This document shows, piece after piece, positions 9,933-18,675 of a stretch of DNA of 64,000 nt. The position numbers were made by a program, and so were the translations under genes. The notes below the pieces were generated by a model. The model was given only the letters and a program-made list of their open reading frames with translations. It did not search any database and was not told the origin of the DNA. Source of the DNA: JACCZX01 sp963824935 (GTDB lineage Bacteria; Pseudomonadota; Gammaproteobacteria; Burkholderiales; Burkholderiaceae_F); NCBI GenBank assembly GCA_963824935.1, contig CAWGRF010000012.1, positions 62,001 through 126,000 on the forward strand. The letters are read 5' to 3'. The stretch's first letter is position 1, and every line of letters starts with the position of its first letter.

Positions 9933-10188
9933 TAGGTCTCCTGTGCTATGGCATGGGCGCAGTGTATGCCTGCACGGTCCGCATGAGCAGTACGATGGGT
10001 AGCGCTGCAGCAACGCGACACTTGGCTATAACCCTGAACGCCGGTGGTAGCATGATCGTTTACTACGTGGTAGACGCGAGCAGCGAAGGCCGGAAACCGG
10101 AAAGCGCTGTCGTCGGTAGCGCGCTCTGTCGGGCAGAGGGGCTTGCGCCGGCGCTTTGAACGAGAAACTCGTTTCGGAGAGTAAGCAA

Positions 10189-13048
10189 ATGATGAAGCAG
10201 CTACAGGCCAACTCATACCTGTTTGGCGGCAATGCGCCGTATGTCGAGGAGTTGTACGAACGCTACCTCGACAATCCCGGATCTGTTCCCGAAAAATGGC
10301 GTGCTTATTTTGACCAGATGCAGCTGGTCCCGGCGGCCGACGGCTCGCCGGACTCGCGCGACGTTGCGCACGCACCGATCGTCGAATCGTTCGCGCAGCG
10401 TGCCAAGGCGAACGCCTTTGCGCCAAAGGTCGCCTCGAGCGATCTGTCGGTCGCACGCAAGCAGGTCCATGTGCAGTCGATCATCGCGGCGTATCGATTC
10501 CTCGGCAACCGCTGGGCGAATCTGGACCCGCTGCAACGGCGCGAGCGACCTGCGATTCCGGAGCTCGAGCCGGCGTTTTATGACTTAACCGAAGCCGATA
10601 TGGACACCGCAATTTTCAGCGTCCAACACGTACTTCGGCCAGGAACAGATGACGTTGCGCGAGATCGTCAAGGCGCTGCGCGAGACGTATTGCGGGTCGA
10701 TTGGTGCCGAGTACATGTATGTGTCCGATCCCGCGCAAAAGCGCTGGGTGCAGCAGCGGCTCGAGTCGATCCGCTCGACGCCTTCGTTTTCCGCCGATCA
10801 AAAGAAGGAAATTCTCGGGCGCTTGACCGCGGCCGAGGGGCTCGAGCGCTATTTGCACACGAAGTACGTCGGCCAGAAGCGGTTCTCGCTCGAGGGCAGC
10901 GAAAGCTTCATCGCGTCGATGGACGAGCTGGTGCAGCGCGCAGGCTCCAGCGGCGTGCAGGAGATCGTGATCGGCATGGCGCATCGCGGGCGCCTTAACG
11001 TGCTCGTCAACATCCTCGGCAAGATGCCGCAGGATTTGTTTGCCGAGTTCGAAGGCAAGATGGGCTCGGAGCTGCCGGCTGGCGATGTCAAGTACCACAA
11101 CGGATTTTCAAGCGACATTTCGACACCGGGCGGCCCGGTGCATCTATCGCTCGCGTTCAACCCGTCGCATCTTGAGATCGTCAATCCGGTCGTCGAAGGC
11201 TCGGTGCGCGCACGCCAGGAGCGGCGCGGCGACAAGGAGGGCGACAGCGTGTTGCCGGTGCTCGTGCACGGCGACGCCGCGTTCGCCGGCCAGGGCGTCG
11301 TCATGGAAACGCTGAATCTGGCGCAGACGCGCGGCTACGGCACCGGCGGCACGATCCACATCGTCATCAACAATCAGATCGGGTTCACGACCTCCGATCC
11401 GCGCGACACACGCTCGACCTTGTACTGCACCGACGTGGTCAAGATGATCGAAGCGCCGGTGTTCCATGTAAACGGCGACGATCCGGAAGCGGTCGTGCTG
11501 GTGACTCAGCTGGCGATGGATTTCCGGCAGGAGTTCAACTCGGATGTCGTGATCGACATCGTCTGCTTCCGCCGTCTGGGGCACAACGAACAGGACACTC
11601 CTGCGGTCACGCAGCCGCTGATGTACAAGAGAATCAGCGAGCATCCCGGCACGCGCAAGGTGTACGCGGAGAAGCTGGCGACGCAGGGCACGATCAGCCC
11701 CGAGCAGGCCGACGAGATGGTCAAGGAGTTTCGCGCGGCGATGGATGAAGGCCGCCGCACTTCTGATCCGGTGCTGACGAACTACAAGAGCAAGTACGCC
11801 GTCGACTGGTCTTTGTTCTTGAATCGGAAATGGACCGACAGCGCAGACACGTCGGTACCGCTCGCGGAACTCAAGCGCCTGGGCGAGCGCCTCACGACGA
11901 TTCCATCTACCTTCAAGCTGCATCCGCTGGTTGAAAAGGTCGTCGCCGATCGACGTTCGATGGCTGAGGGCAAGCTGCCGGTCGATTGGGGCATGGCCGA
12001 GCATCTTGCCTATGCGACATTGCTTTCCAGCGGTTACGCGGTGCGCATCACCGGGCAGGACACCGCGCGCGGCACGTTTTCGCATCGACACGCGGTGCTG
12101 CACGATCAGAACCGTGAGAAATTCGACGAAGGCAATTACATCCCGCTGGAGAACGTCTCTGACGGTCAGGCGCCGTTCACCGTCATCGATTCGGTGTTGT
12201 CGGAGGAAGCGGTGCTCGGCTTCGAGTACGGCTATTCGAGCGCGGAGCCGAGTGCGTTGGTCATTTGGGAAGCGCAGTTCGGTGATTTCGTCAATGGCGC
12301 GCAGGTCGTCATCGATCAGTTCATCTCGTCGGGCGAAGTGAAATGGGGTCGGCAGTCCGGCCTGACGCTGATGCTGCCGCACGGCTACGAAGGGCAGGGC
12401 CCCGAGCACTCGTCGGCGCGGCTCGAGCGGTTTCTGCAGCTTGCGGCCGACAACAACATGCAGGTGGTGCAGCCGACCAGTGCGGCGCAGATTTTTCATC
12501 TGTTGCGGCGGCAGATGATCCGGCTGTTCCGCAAGCCGCTGGTGATCATGACGCCGAAGTCGTTGCTGCGCGCGAAGGATGCGACATCGGACCTTTCCGA
12601 GCTTGCCAAGGGCGAGTTCCGCACCGTGATCGGCGAGAACGATCCATCCATCGACGCGAAGAAGGTGACGCGCGTGATCGGCTGCTCGGGCAAGGTGTAT
12701 TACGACCTTGCCAATGCGAGGCGTGAGCGAGAGGCCAACGACGTCGCAATTCTCCGCATCGAACAGCTGTATCCGTTCCCGCACAAGTCGCTGGCAGGCG
12801 AGTTAAAGAAATACCCGGCAGCCACCGAGGTTGTATGGTGCCAGGACGAGCCGGCCAATCAGGGCCCCTGGTTCTACGTGCAGCATCATGTGCTTGAGAA
12901 CATGATCGAGGGCCAGAAGCTCGCTTATGCGGGCCGTGCCGCCTCCGCCTCGCCCGCGGTCGGCTATTACGCCAAGCACAGCGAACAGCAGAAAGTGCTG
13001 GTCGAGCAGGCATTCGGGAAGCTGAAGGGCGTTTTGTTGAACAAGTAA
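10189..13048 (+). CDS. sucA: 2-oxoglutarate dehydrogenase E1 component (frame broken near 10623)
   Basis: Thiamine-dependent E1 of the 2-oxoglutarate dehydrogenase complex, decarboxylating 2-oxoglutarate in the TCA cycle. The N-terminus (SYLFGGNAPYVEELYERYL) starts at ATG 10189 behind GGAGAG; an in-frame TTG at 10156 is a less likely start. The frame breaks at the CC of 10623-10624: removing one C joins TAIFSV to NTYFGQEQMTLREIVKALR. Downstream are GMAHRGRLNVLVNI, VEGSVRARQERRGD, the TPP region FRRLGHNEQDTPAVTQPLMYK and LMLPHGYEGQGPEHSSARLER. The repaired length is 952 residues, normal for SucA. It is followed after 10 bases by sucB. A real loss here would abolish the enzyme, so sequence error is likely. 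Confidence 0.93.
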
Positions 13049-13058
13049 CGGAGCCCGA

Positions 13059-14321
13059 ATGTCCATCGTTGAAGTCAAAGTGCCACAGCTGTCAGAGTCG
13101 GTCGCCGAAGCGACGTTGCTGCAGTGGAAGAAGAAGCCGGGCGACGCGGTCGCGATCGATGAAACGTTGATCGAGATAGAGACGGACAAGGTGGTGCTCG
13201 AGGTGCCTGCGCCCGCGGGCGGCGTAATCGCCGAGATCGTCAAGCCCGATGGCAGCACCGTGCTCGGGGGTGATCTGATCGCGAAGCTCGACACCGCAGG
13301 CAAGGCCGCTGCTGCGCCCGCGAAGCAGGCGCCAGCCCCGGCGGCACCTGTCCCTGCGTCGACAGCTCCGCCGAAGAGCACCGGCGCGAAGAGCGACATC
13401 GCGATGCCGGCCGCCGCGAAGATGATGGCCGACGCGGCAATATCAGCATCGCAGGTCGCGGGTACCGGCAGGGACGGGCGCATTACGAAGGGTGATGTGA
13501 TCGGCGCAGTCGAAGCGAAGGCGAAGCCTTCGGCTCCGAGTCCTGCTGCGGCTCCGGCGCCCGCTGCGCGCCCTGCGCTACCCGAAGTCAAGGCGCCGAT
13601 CGATATCGCGGAGCTTGTCAATCGGCCCGAGCAGCGCGTGCCGATGTCGCGGTTGCGTCAGCGTGTCGCGGAGCGATTGGTGCAATCGCAGTCGACCGCT
13701 GCGATTCTGACCACGTTCAATGAAGTCAACATGCAGCCGTTACTGGAGCTGCGCAATCGATACAAGGAAAAGTTCGAGAAAGAGCACGGCGTCAAGCTCG
13801 GCTTCATGTCGTTCTTCGTCAAGGCCGCGGTGACGGCGTTGAAGCGATATCCGATCGTCAATGCATCGGTCGATGGCGCCGAGATCGTTTACCACGGCTA
13901 CTTCGATATCGGCATCGCAGTCGGTTCTCCGCGCGGACTGGTGGTGCCGATCCTGCGCGATGCGGATCAGATGACCTTTGCGGACATCGAGAAAAAGATC
14001 GCCGACTATGGCAAGCGCGCAGCCGACGGCAAGCTCGCGCTGGAAGAACTCACCGGAGGAACATTTTCGATTTCCAATGGCGGCGTGTTCGGCTCGATGC
14101 TGTCGACGCCGATCATCAATCCGCCACAATCGGCGATTCTCGGCATTCACGCGACGAAGGACCGCCCGGTCGTCGAAAACGGCCAGATCGTGATTCGGCC
14201 GATGAATTATCTGGCGCTCTCATATGATCATCGGATCATCGACGGCCGCGAAGCGGTGCTGTCGTTGGTGGCGATGAAAGAAGCGCTCGAAGATCCGGCG
14301 CGGCTGTTGCTCGAAGTCTGA
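13059..14321 (+). CDS. sucB: Dihydrolipoamide succinyltransferase, E2 of 2-oxoglutarate dehydrogenase
   Basis: A 420-residue E2 core protein. Domains: lipoyl domain at residues 3-77 with the lipoylated K44 in IETDKVVLEV; an Ala/Pro-rich linker (about 80-110); a peripheral-subunit binding domain (about 112-150; SQVAGTGRDGRITKGDV); a second linker; and the catalytic domain (about 185-418) ending with LSYDHRIIDGREAV, whose His and Asp are catalytic. PMSRLRQRVAERLVQSQ begins the catalytic fold. ATG 13059 is preceded by GGAG. Its stop overlaps the start of the next gene by one base. It transfers succinyl from lipoate to CoA. Confidence 0.96.
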   Translation: MSIVEVKVPQLSESVAEATLLQWKKKPGDAVAIDETLIEIETDKVVLEVPAPAGGVIAEIVKPDGSTVLGGDLIAKLDTAGKAAAAPAKQAPAPAAPVPASTAPPKSTGAKSDIAMPAAAKMMADAAISASQVAGTGRDGRITKGDVIGAVEAKAKPSAPSPAAAPAPAARPALPEVKAPIDIAELVNRPEQRVPMSRLRQRVAERLVQSQSTAAILTTFNEVNMQPLLELRNRYKEKFEKEHGVKLGFMSFFVKAAVTALKRYPIVNASVDGAEIVYHGYFDIGIAVGSPRGLVVPILRDADQMTFADIEKKIADYGKRAADGKLALEELTGGTFSISNGGVFGSMLSTPIINPPQSAILGIHATKDRPVVENGQIVIRPMNYLALSYDHRIIDGREAVLSLVAMKEALEDPARLLLEV

Positions 14322-15748
14322 TGGCCAAGCAATTCGACGTCGTCGTGATCGGCGGCGGGCCCGGCGGCTACATCGCCGCGATTCGCGCCGCTCAGCTCGG
14401 GTTCAACACTGCCTGCATCGATGACTGGAAGAACAAGGCGGGTGGTCCCGCGCCGGGCGGAACCTGCACCAACATCGGCTGCATCCCTTCGAAAGCGCTG
14501 CTGCAATCCTCAGAAAATTTCGAGCATGCCGCGCACTCATTCGCAGATCATGGCATACAAATCAAAGGCTTAAGCCTTGATCTTGAGAAAATGCTTGAAC
14601 GTAAGGATGCGGTCGTCAAGCAGAACAACGACGGCATCTCGTATCTGTTCAGGAAGAACAAGGTCGCGTTTTTTCACGGGCGCGGATCCTTCGTCGCGAG
14701 AGCGGACGATGGGTGCGAAATCGCTGTTTCTGAACCAGCGAACGAGACGATCGTCGGCAAGCATGTGATCGTCGCCACCGGCTCGAACCCGCGGCCGCTT
14801 CCCGGCGTCGCGTTCGATGAGCAGCGCATCTTGAGCAACGATGGCGCGCTGTCGATCGGCGCAGTGCCGAAGCGCCTCGGCGTCGTCGGAGCAGGCGTGA
14901 TCGGGGTCGAGATGGGTTCGGTGTGGCGTCGTCTCGGCGCCGACGTGACCCTTCTCGAGGCGTTGCCGGCATTTCTCGGCGCCGTCGACCAACAGATCGC
15001 CAAGGAGGCGGCGAAGGCCTTCGATAAACAGGGCTTGAAGATTCAACTCGGCGTGAAGATTGACGCCGTCAAGCTCGAGAAGAAAGGCATCGTCGTTAGC
15101 TATGCGGACGCGAAGGGCGAGGCGCAGACATTGACGGTCGATGCGCTGATCGTATCGATAGGCCGTGTGCCGAATACCGACGGACTGAAAGCGGAAGCGA
15201 TCGGCTTGAACCTCGACGAGCGCGGTTTCATCGCCGTCGATGACGAGTGCCGCACGAATGTGCCGAACGTATGGGCGATCGGTGATGTGGTGCGCGGGCC
15301 GATGCTGGCTCACAAGGCCGAGGAAGAGGGCGTGGCCGTCGCCGAGCGCATCGCTGGCCAGCACGGTCACGTCAACTTCAACACGATTCCGTGGGTCATT
15401 TACACGTCGCCCGAGATTGCATGGGTCGGGCAGAACGAACAGCAACTGAAAGGCGAGGGCCGCGCCTACAGAGCCGGAACGTTTCCCTTCATGGCCAATG
15501 GCCGCGCGCGCGCTTTGGGTGATACCACCGGCATGGTCAAGTTCCTGGCCGATGCAAACACCGACGAAATCCTCGGCGTGCATATCGTCGGGCCACTCGC
15601 CTCGGAGTTAATCGCCGAAGCGGTGGTCGCGATGGAGTTTCGCGCCTCGAGCGAGGATATCGCTCGCATCTGCCACGCGCATCCGTCGCTCGCGGAGGCG
15701 ACCAGAGAAGCGGCGTTGGCCGTGGACAAGCGGGCACTGAATTTCTAG
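14321..15748 (+). CDS. lpdA: Dihydrolipoyl dehydrogenase, E3 of the 2-oxoglutarate dehydrogenase complex
   Basis: A 475-residue flavoprotein that reoxidises dihydrolipoamide with NAD+. It has the FAD-binding GGGPGGYIAAIRAAQLG at the N-terminus, the redox disulfide C49/C54 in GGTCTNIGCIPSKALL, the NAD-binding GAGVIGVEMGSVWRRLGA, a second FAD motif VWAIGDVVRGPMLAHKA, and the active-site His in CHAHPSLAEA near the C-terminus. Start (TGATG) and stop overlap neighbouring genes by one base, showing tight operon organisation with sucA, sucB and zapE. Confidence 0.96.
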   Translation: MAKQFDVVVIGGGPGGYIAAIRAAQLGFNTACIDDWKNKAGGPAPGGTCTNIGCIPSKALLQSSENFEHAAHSFADHGIQIKGLSLDLEKMLERKDAVVKQNNDGISYLFRKNKVAFFHGRGSFVARADDGCEIAVSEPANETIVGKHVIVATGSNPRPLPGVAFDEQRILSNDGALSIGAVPKRLGVVGAGVIGVEMGSVWRRLGADVTLLEALPAFLGAVDQQIAKEAAKAFDKQGLKIQLGVKIDAVKLEKKGIVVSYADAKGEAQTLTVDALIVSIGRVPNTDGLKAEAIGLNLDERGFIAVDDECRTNVPNVWAIGDVVRGPMLAHKAEEEGVAVAERIAGQHGHVNFNTIPWVIYTSPEIAWVGQNEQQLKGEGRAYRAGTFPFMANGRARALGDTTGMVKFLADANTDEILGVHIVGPLASELIAEAVVAMEFRASSEDIARICHAHPSLAEATREAALAVDKRALNF

Positions 15749-16842
15749 TGTCCTTCCGCACGCATCTTGACGCTGCGCTCGCGCACCGCCGCTATACGCT
15801 CGACTCGTCGCAGCGGGCCGCGGCCGGCCGCCTGCAGCAACTGTATGAGGATTGCGTCGACTACAAGGCGCAGCGCTCGAATGCCCTAAAAAAGCTGCTT
15901 ACGCGTCCGCCGGTTCCGCGCGGCGTTTATCTGTGGGGCGGAGTCGGCCGCGGCAAGAGTTTCTTGATGGATGCGTTCTTCGCCGCAGTGCCGATCATTC
16001 GCAAGACACGCGTGCATTTTCACGAGTTCATGCGCAGCGTGCATCGCGAACTCGATGATCTGAAGGGCATCGAAAATCCGCTCGATGAAGTAGCGCAGCA
16101 CATCGCGTCGCGCTACCGATTGATATGCTTCGACGAGTTTCACGTCTCGGATATCGCCGATGCGATGATCCTGCACCGGCTGCTCGCCGCGCTCTTTGAC
16201 TTGAATGTCGGGTTTGTAATGACGTCGAACTATCCGCCCGATGGGTTGTATCCCGACGGCTTGCATCGTGAACGGATCCTGCCTGCAATCGGACTGCTAA
16301 ACGAGCGGCTCGATGTGCTGCAGATCGACGCCGGCATCGATTACCGAAGGCGCGTGATGCTGCGCATCGATGCATACGTGACGCCGGGAGGGGTTGCCGG
16401 CGACACAGCGCTGCAAGCAGCGTTCGAGCGCATCGCCGAAGCCGACGACGACGATCCCGTGCTTAATATCGAGGCGCGTCAGATTCGGGCGCGACGCCGT
16501 GCGGGCGGCGTTGTCTGGTTCGACTTCGCCGTGCTGTGCGGCGGTCCACGTTCGCAGAACGACTACCTCGAGATTGCAGCGCAATTTCATACCGTGCTGC
16601 TGTCCAACATTCCCAGCATGGGCGCCGGCAGAGCCTCCGAGGCGCGGCGCTTTACGTGGCTGGTCGATGTGCTGTACGACCATCGAGTCAAGTTGATCGC
16701 TTCGGCTGATACGCCGCCGGAGCACCTGTACGTTGAGGGCGCGCTGAAGAACGAATTCGTGCGCACGGTGTCTCGCTTGCATGAAATGCAATCACGCGAG
16801 TACCTGGAGGCGCCGCGACGCGATGTCGTTGTGCGCGTGTAG
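15748..16842 (+). CDS. zapE: AFG1-like ATPase, cell-division protein ZapE
   Basis: A 364-residue P-loop ATPase of the AFG1/ZapE family, in E. coli an ATP-dependent modulator of the FtsZ ring. Visible motifs: RGVYLWGGVGRGKSFLMD (Walker A, near residue 65), HFHEFMRSVH, LICFDEFHVSDIADAMI (Walker B) and FVMTSNYPPDGLYPDGLHR (sensor region). The GTG start at 15748 overlaps the lpdA stop (TAGTG), and no better start lies downstream before the conserved region. Placement after sucAB-lpd is a recurrent betaproteobacterial arrangement. The functional link to the TCA enzymes is unknown. Confidence 0.9.
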   Translation: MSFRTHLDAALAHRRYTLDSSQRAAAGRLQQLYEDCVDYKAQRSNALKKLLTRPPVPRGVYLWGGVGRGKSFLMDAFFAAVPIIRKTRVHFHEFMRSVHRELDDLKGIENPLDEVAQHIASRYRLICFDEFHVSDIADAMILHRLLAALFDLNVGFVMTSNYPPDGLYPDGLHRERILPAIGLLNERLDVLQIDAGIDYRRRVMLRIDAYVTPGGVAGDTALQAAFERIAEADDDDPVLNIEARQIRARRRAGGVVWFDFAVLCGGPRSQNDYLEIAAQFHTVLLSNIPSMGAGRASEARRFTWLVDVLYDHRVKLIASADTPPEHLYVEGALKNEFVRTVSRLHEMQSREYLEAPRRDVVVRV

Positions 16843-16879
16843 CGTCATCCATCCAATGGGCGGTTGCGTTGAGCGGGCG

Positions 16880-17581
16880 ATGACGCATTTCTTGCTAGCT
16901 GGGTTGCTCGTGACGCTGCCGGCGGCAGCCAGTGCATTTAACGCTCGTTATCCGGCCGGAAGCATCCGCGACGCAGAACAGGCGCGGACGGCACTAAAGG
17001 ATGCCGACGCCGAGATGGCGCGTATCGAGCAGAACGCCAAGTCCAGTGACGCGGCGTGTTACCGCGGATTTTTCGTCAACTCGTGCCGCGATAAGGTGCG
17101 GCGCGAAAAGCAGCTGGCGGAACGCGAAGTCGATCAGGTGCGCCTGGAAGCACGCGAATTGCAGCGCCGGATCGACGCCGAGCAGGTTGCCAAACGTCGC
17201 GAGGAAGCGGACAAGGCGCGTGCTGCCGAGGAATTGCAGCGTCCGCAAAAGGAACAGGCAGCGCGCGACGCCGATGAGAAGCGTGCCGCGGAGCTGAAGC
17301 GGCGCGGCGCAGCTGACGGGGCGCCACGGGCTCAGACACCCAGTAACGCGCAGGACCAGCAACGTCCGGCGCAGCCCAGGCTCAGCGAGCAGGAGCGCGC
17401 CGAAAACGTGCGCGAGTTTCAGCAAAAACAGGCGCAAGCCGAGAAGCACGCGCAGGAAAAAGAGGCTGAACGCAAGAAGAACGAGGAGCGGCGCGCCGAA
17501 CAGCGCAAGCAGCTTGAGCAGCGTGAAGCGGAGCGCGAAGCGATACGCAAGAAAGCCGCCGAGACGGCGCAGAAATCCTAG
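16880..17581 (+). CDS. Secreted Glu/Lys/Arg/Gln-rich coiled-coil protein, function unknown
   Basis: A 233-residue protein from ATG 16880. It begins with a clear signal peptide (MTHFLLAGLLVTLPAAASAF), so it should be periplasmic. After a short conserved-looking segment with two cysteines, CYRGFFVNSCRDK, nearly all the rest is highly charged heptad-like sequence (EKQLAEREVDQVRLEARE, then Ala/Glu/Gln/Lys/Arg-rich to the end), predicting a long coiled coil. No enzymatic motif is visible. An in-frame ATG at 16856 would spoil the signal peptide. Its stop shares the CTAG at 17578-17581 with the convergent phosphatase gene. I do not recognise a named family. Confidence 0.75.
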   Translation: MTHFLLAGLLVTLPAAASAFNARYPAGSIRDAEQARTALKDADAEMARIEQNAKSSDAACYRGFFVNSCRDKVRREKQLAEREVDQVRLEARELQRRIDAEQVAKRREEADKARAAEELQRPQKEQAARDADEKRAAELKRRGAADGAPRAQTPSNAQDQQRPAQPRLSEQERAENVREFQQKQAQAEKHAQEKEAERKKNEERRAEQRKQLEQREAEREAIRKKAAETAQKS

Positions 17582-18387
17582 CCGCGGGACTTGGGCGGCG
17601 GTTCGAGCTTCACTATCGCCAGCGAGAGGTTGTCGCCACGGCCCTCTGAGCGCTCGCGCGCGAGCGCCATCATTTCCTCCGATGCATCACGCGGCGACAA
17701 ATCGTTTAGCAGGTGTGACAGCTCATCTTCTTCGAAGTACGCCCACATCCCGTCACTGGCGAGCAGGAACACGTCGCCCACCCGCAGCCGGTGATCCTCG
17801 CCGATGATGACCTTGGGCTTCTTGTTGATGCCGAGCGCGCTGACGAGAATATTCTTGTAGCGCTGCGCCGCTATTTCGGCGTCTTCATTCCGGCCCTCTT
17901 CACGCAGCTGCTGAGCGTACGTGTGATCCTCGGTTTGATGAATCAACTTGCCGCCACGAAAGAAGTACAACCGGCTGTCTCCAGCGTGTGCCCAGATCGC
18001 GTACTGCTGCTTGATGATCAGTGCGCACACGGTCGAGTGCGGCTCTTTTTCGCTCGAAATAGCAGTGAGGCGAATGACGGTATGTGCCTCGGCCGCCAGG
18101 TGCAGCAACATTTCGCGAAAGGTCGAGTCGTGCTCCGACATATCGTGAAACAGGCTTTCTGCCGTAGAAATGACCTGATCGGCCGCCTGTCGGCCGCCGG
18201 TGCGGCCGCCCATACCATCAGCCACAATGGCAAGCATCGCGCCGGGGTTCCGGTCGCTGGTGATTATGGCTACCCGGTCTTGCTGCTCGTGGCGATCGCC
18301 GATGTGGGTGGCGACGCAAGCGTTGACTTTGAAGCTTGACACACGCGATGTTAGGTTCGTTTCGATCAGTCTATCATCGGTCTTCAC
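17578..18387 (-). CDS. PP2C-family serine/threonine protein phosphatase
   Basis: A 269-residue Mn/Mg-dependent phosphatase. The PPM motifs are visible in order: THIGDRHEQQDRVAI (first acidic metal ligand), AIVADGMGGRTGGRQAAD (metal-binding DGMGG), WAHAGDSRLYFFRGG, LLASDGMWAYFEEDEL, and EGRGDNLSLAIVKL (final GDN). It should dephosphorylate Ser/Thr residues in the cytoplasm; there is no membrane helix, and no partner kinase is in the window. The GTG at 18387 is the longest start; a GTG at 18342 also leaves the catalytic domain complete, so the start is uncertain. It ends in a four-base convergent overlap with the gene at 16880. Confidence 0.9.
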   Translation of the reverse strand: MKTDDRLIETNLTSRVSSFKVNACVATHIGDRHEQQDRVAIITSDRNPGAMLAIVADGMGGRTGGRQAADQVISTAESLFHDMSEHDSTFREMLLHLAAEAHTVIRLTAISSEKEPHSTVCALIIKQQYAIWAHAGDSRLYFFRGGKLIHQTEDHTYAQQLREEGRNEDAEIAAQRYKNILVSALGINKKPKVIIGEDHRLRVGDVFLLASDGMWAYFEEDELSHLLNDLSPRDASEEMMALARERSEGRGDNLSLAIVKLEPPPKSRG

Positions 18388-18468
18388 GCGCGCTTGATAG
18401 CGGCGGTGACGGCGCGTCTTTCGGGCTTACTTCGATCGTTTGCCCTCTGGCCTGATGATTGCACGACG

Positions 18469-18675
18469 ATGGATCAGATGGATCAGGAAGAAATAAAGCG
18501 GCGCATTATCGAGCTGCAGATCGAGCATCGCGATCTAGATGCGGCCATCGACCGGCTTGGGGCGCAGTTGATTATCGATGACCTGGCGCTACGGCGCATG
18601 AAGAAACGCAAACTGCAGATCAAAGACACGCTGACGCGACTCGAAATGCGTCTGGTTCCCGATATTCCCGCGTGA
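18469..18675 (+). CDS. YdcH-like (DUF465) small helical protein
   Basis: A 68-residue protein from ATG 18469 (MDQMDQEEIKRRIIELQIEH). The composition is helical, with the RDLDAAIDRL ... LALRRMKKRKLQIKDTL pattern of the DUF465/YdcH family: short two-helix cytoplasmic proteins of unknown role. The reading frame extends upstream to 18394, but that part does not look like family sequence. Its TGA overlaps the GTG of the helicase gene, so the two are translationally coupled. Confidence 0.75.
   Translation: MDQMDQEEIKRRIIELQIEHRDLDAAIDRLGAQLIIDDLALRRMKKRKLQIKDTLTRLEMRLVPDIPA

Noticed and set aside
8895..9935. 346-codon plus-strand frame over the GltD-like gene
   Set aside because: Antisense shadow of a gene with clear Fe-S and FAD motifs.
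10156..10188. TTG start for sucA at 10156
   Set aside because: ATG 10189 has GGAGAG at good distance and the usual SucA N-terminus.
9933..10188. Specific promoters in the sucA/oxidoreductase divergent gap
   Set aside because: TATAAC near 10026 and other hexamers lack partners at correct spacing; nothing could be supported beyond the ribosome-binding sites.
11144..12784. 546-codon open frame antisense to sucA
   Set aside because: It mirrors the codon pattern of sucA in GC-rich DNA, has no recognisable domain and is fully contained in a clear gene.
14570..15583. 337-codon frame antisense to lpdA
   Set aside because: Antisense shadow without motifs.
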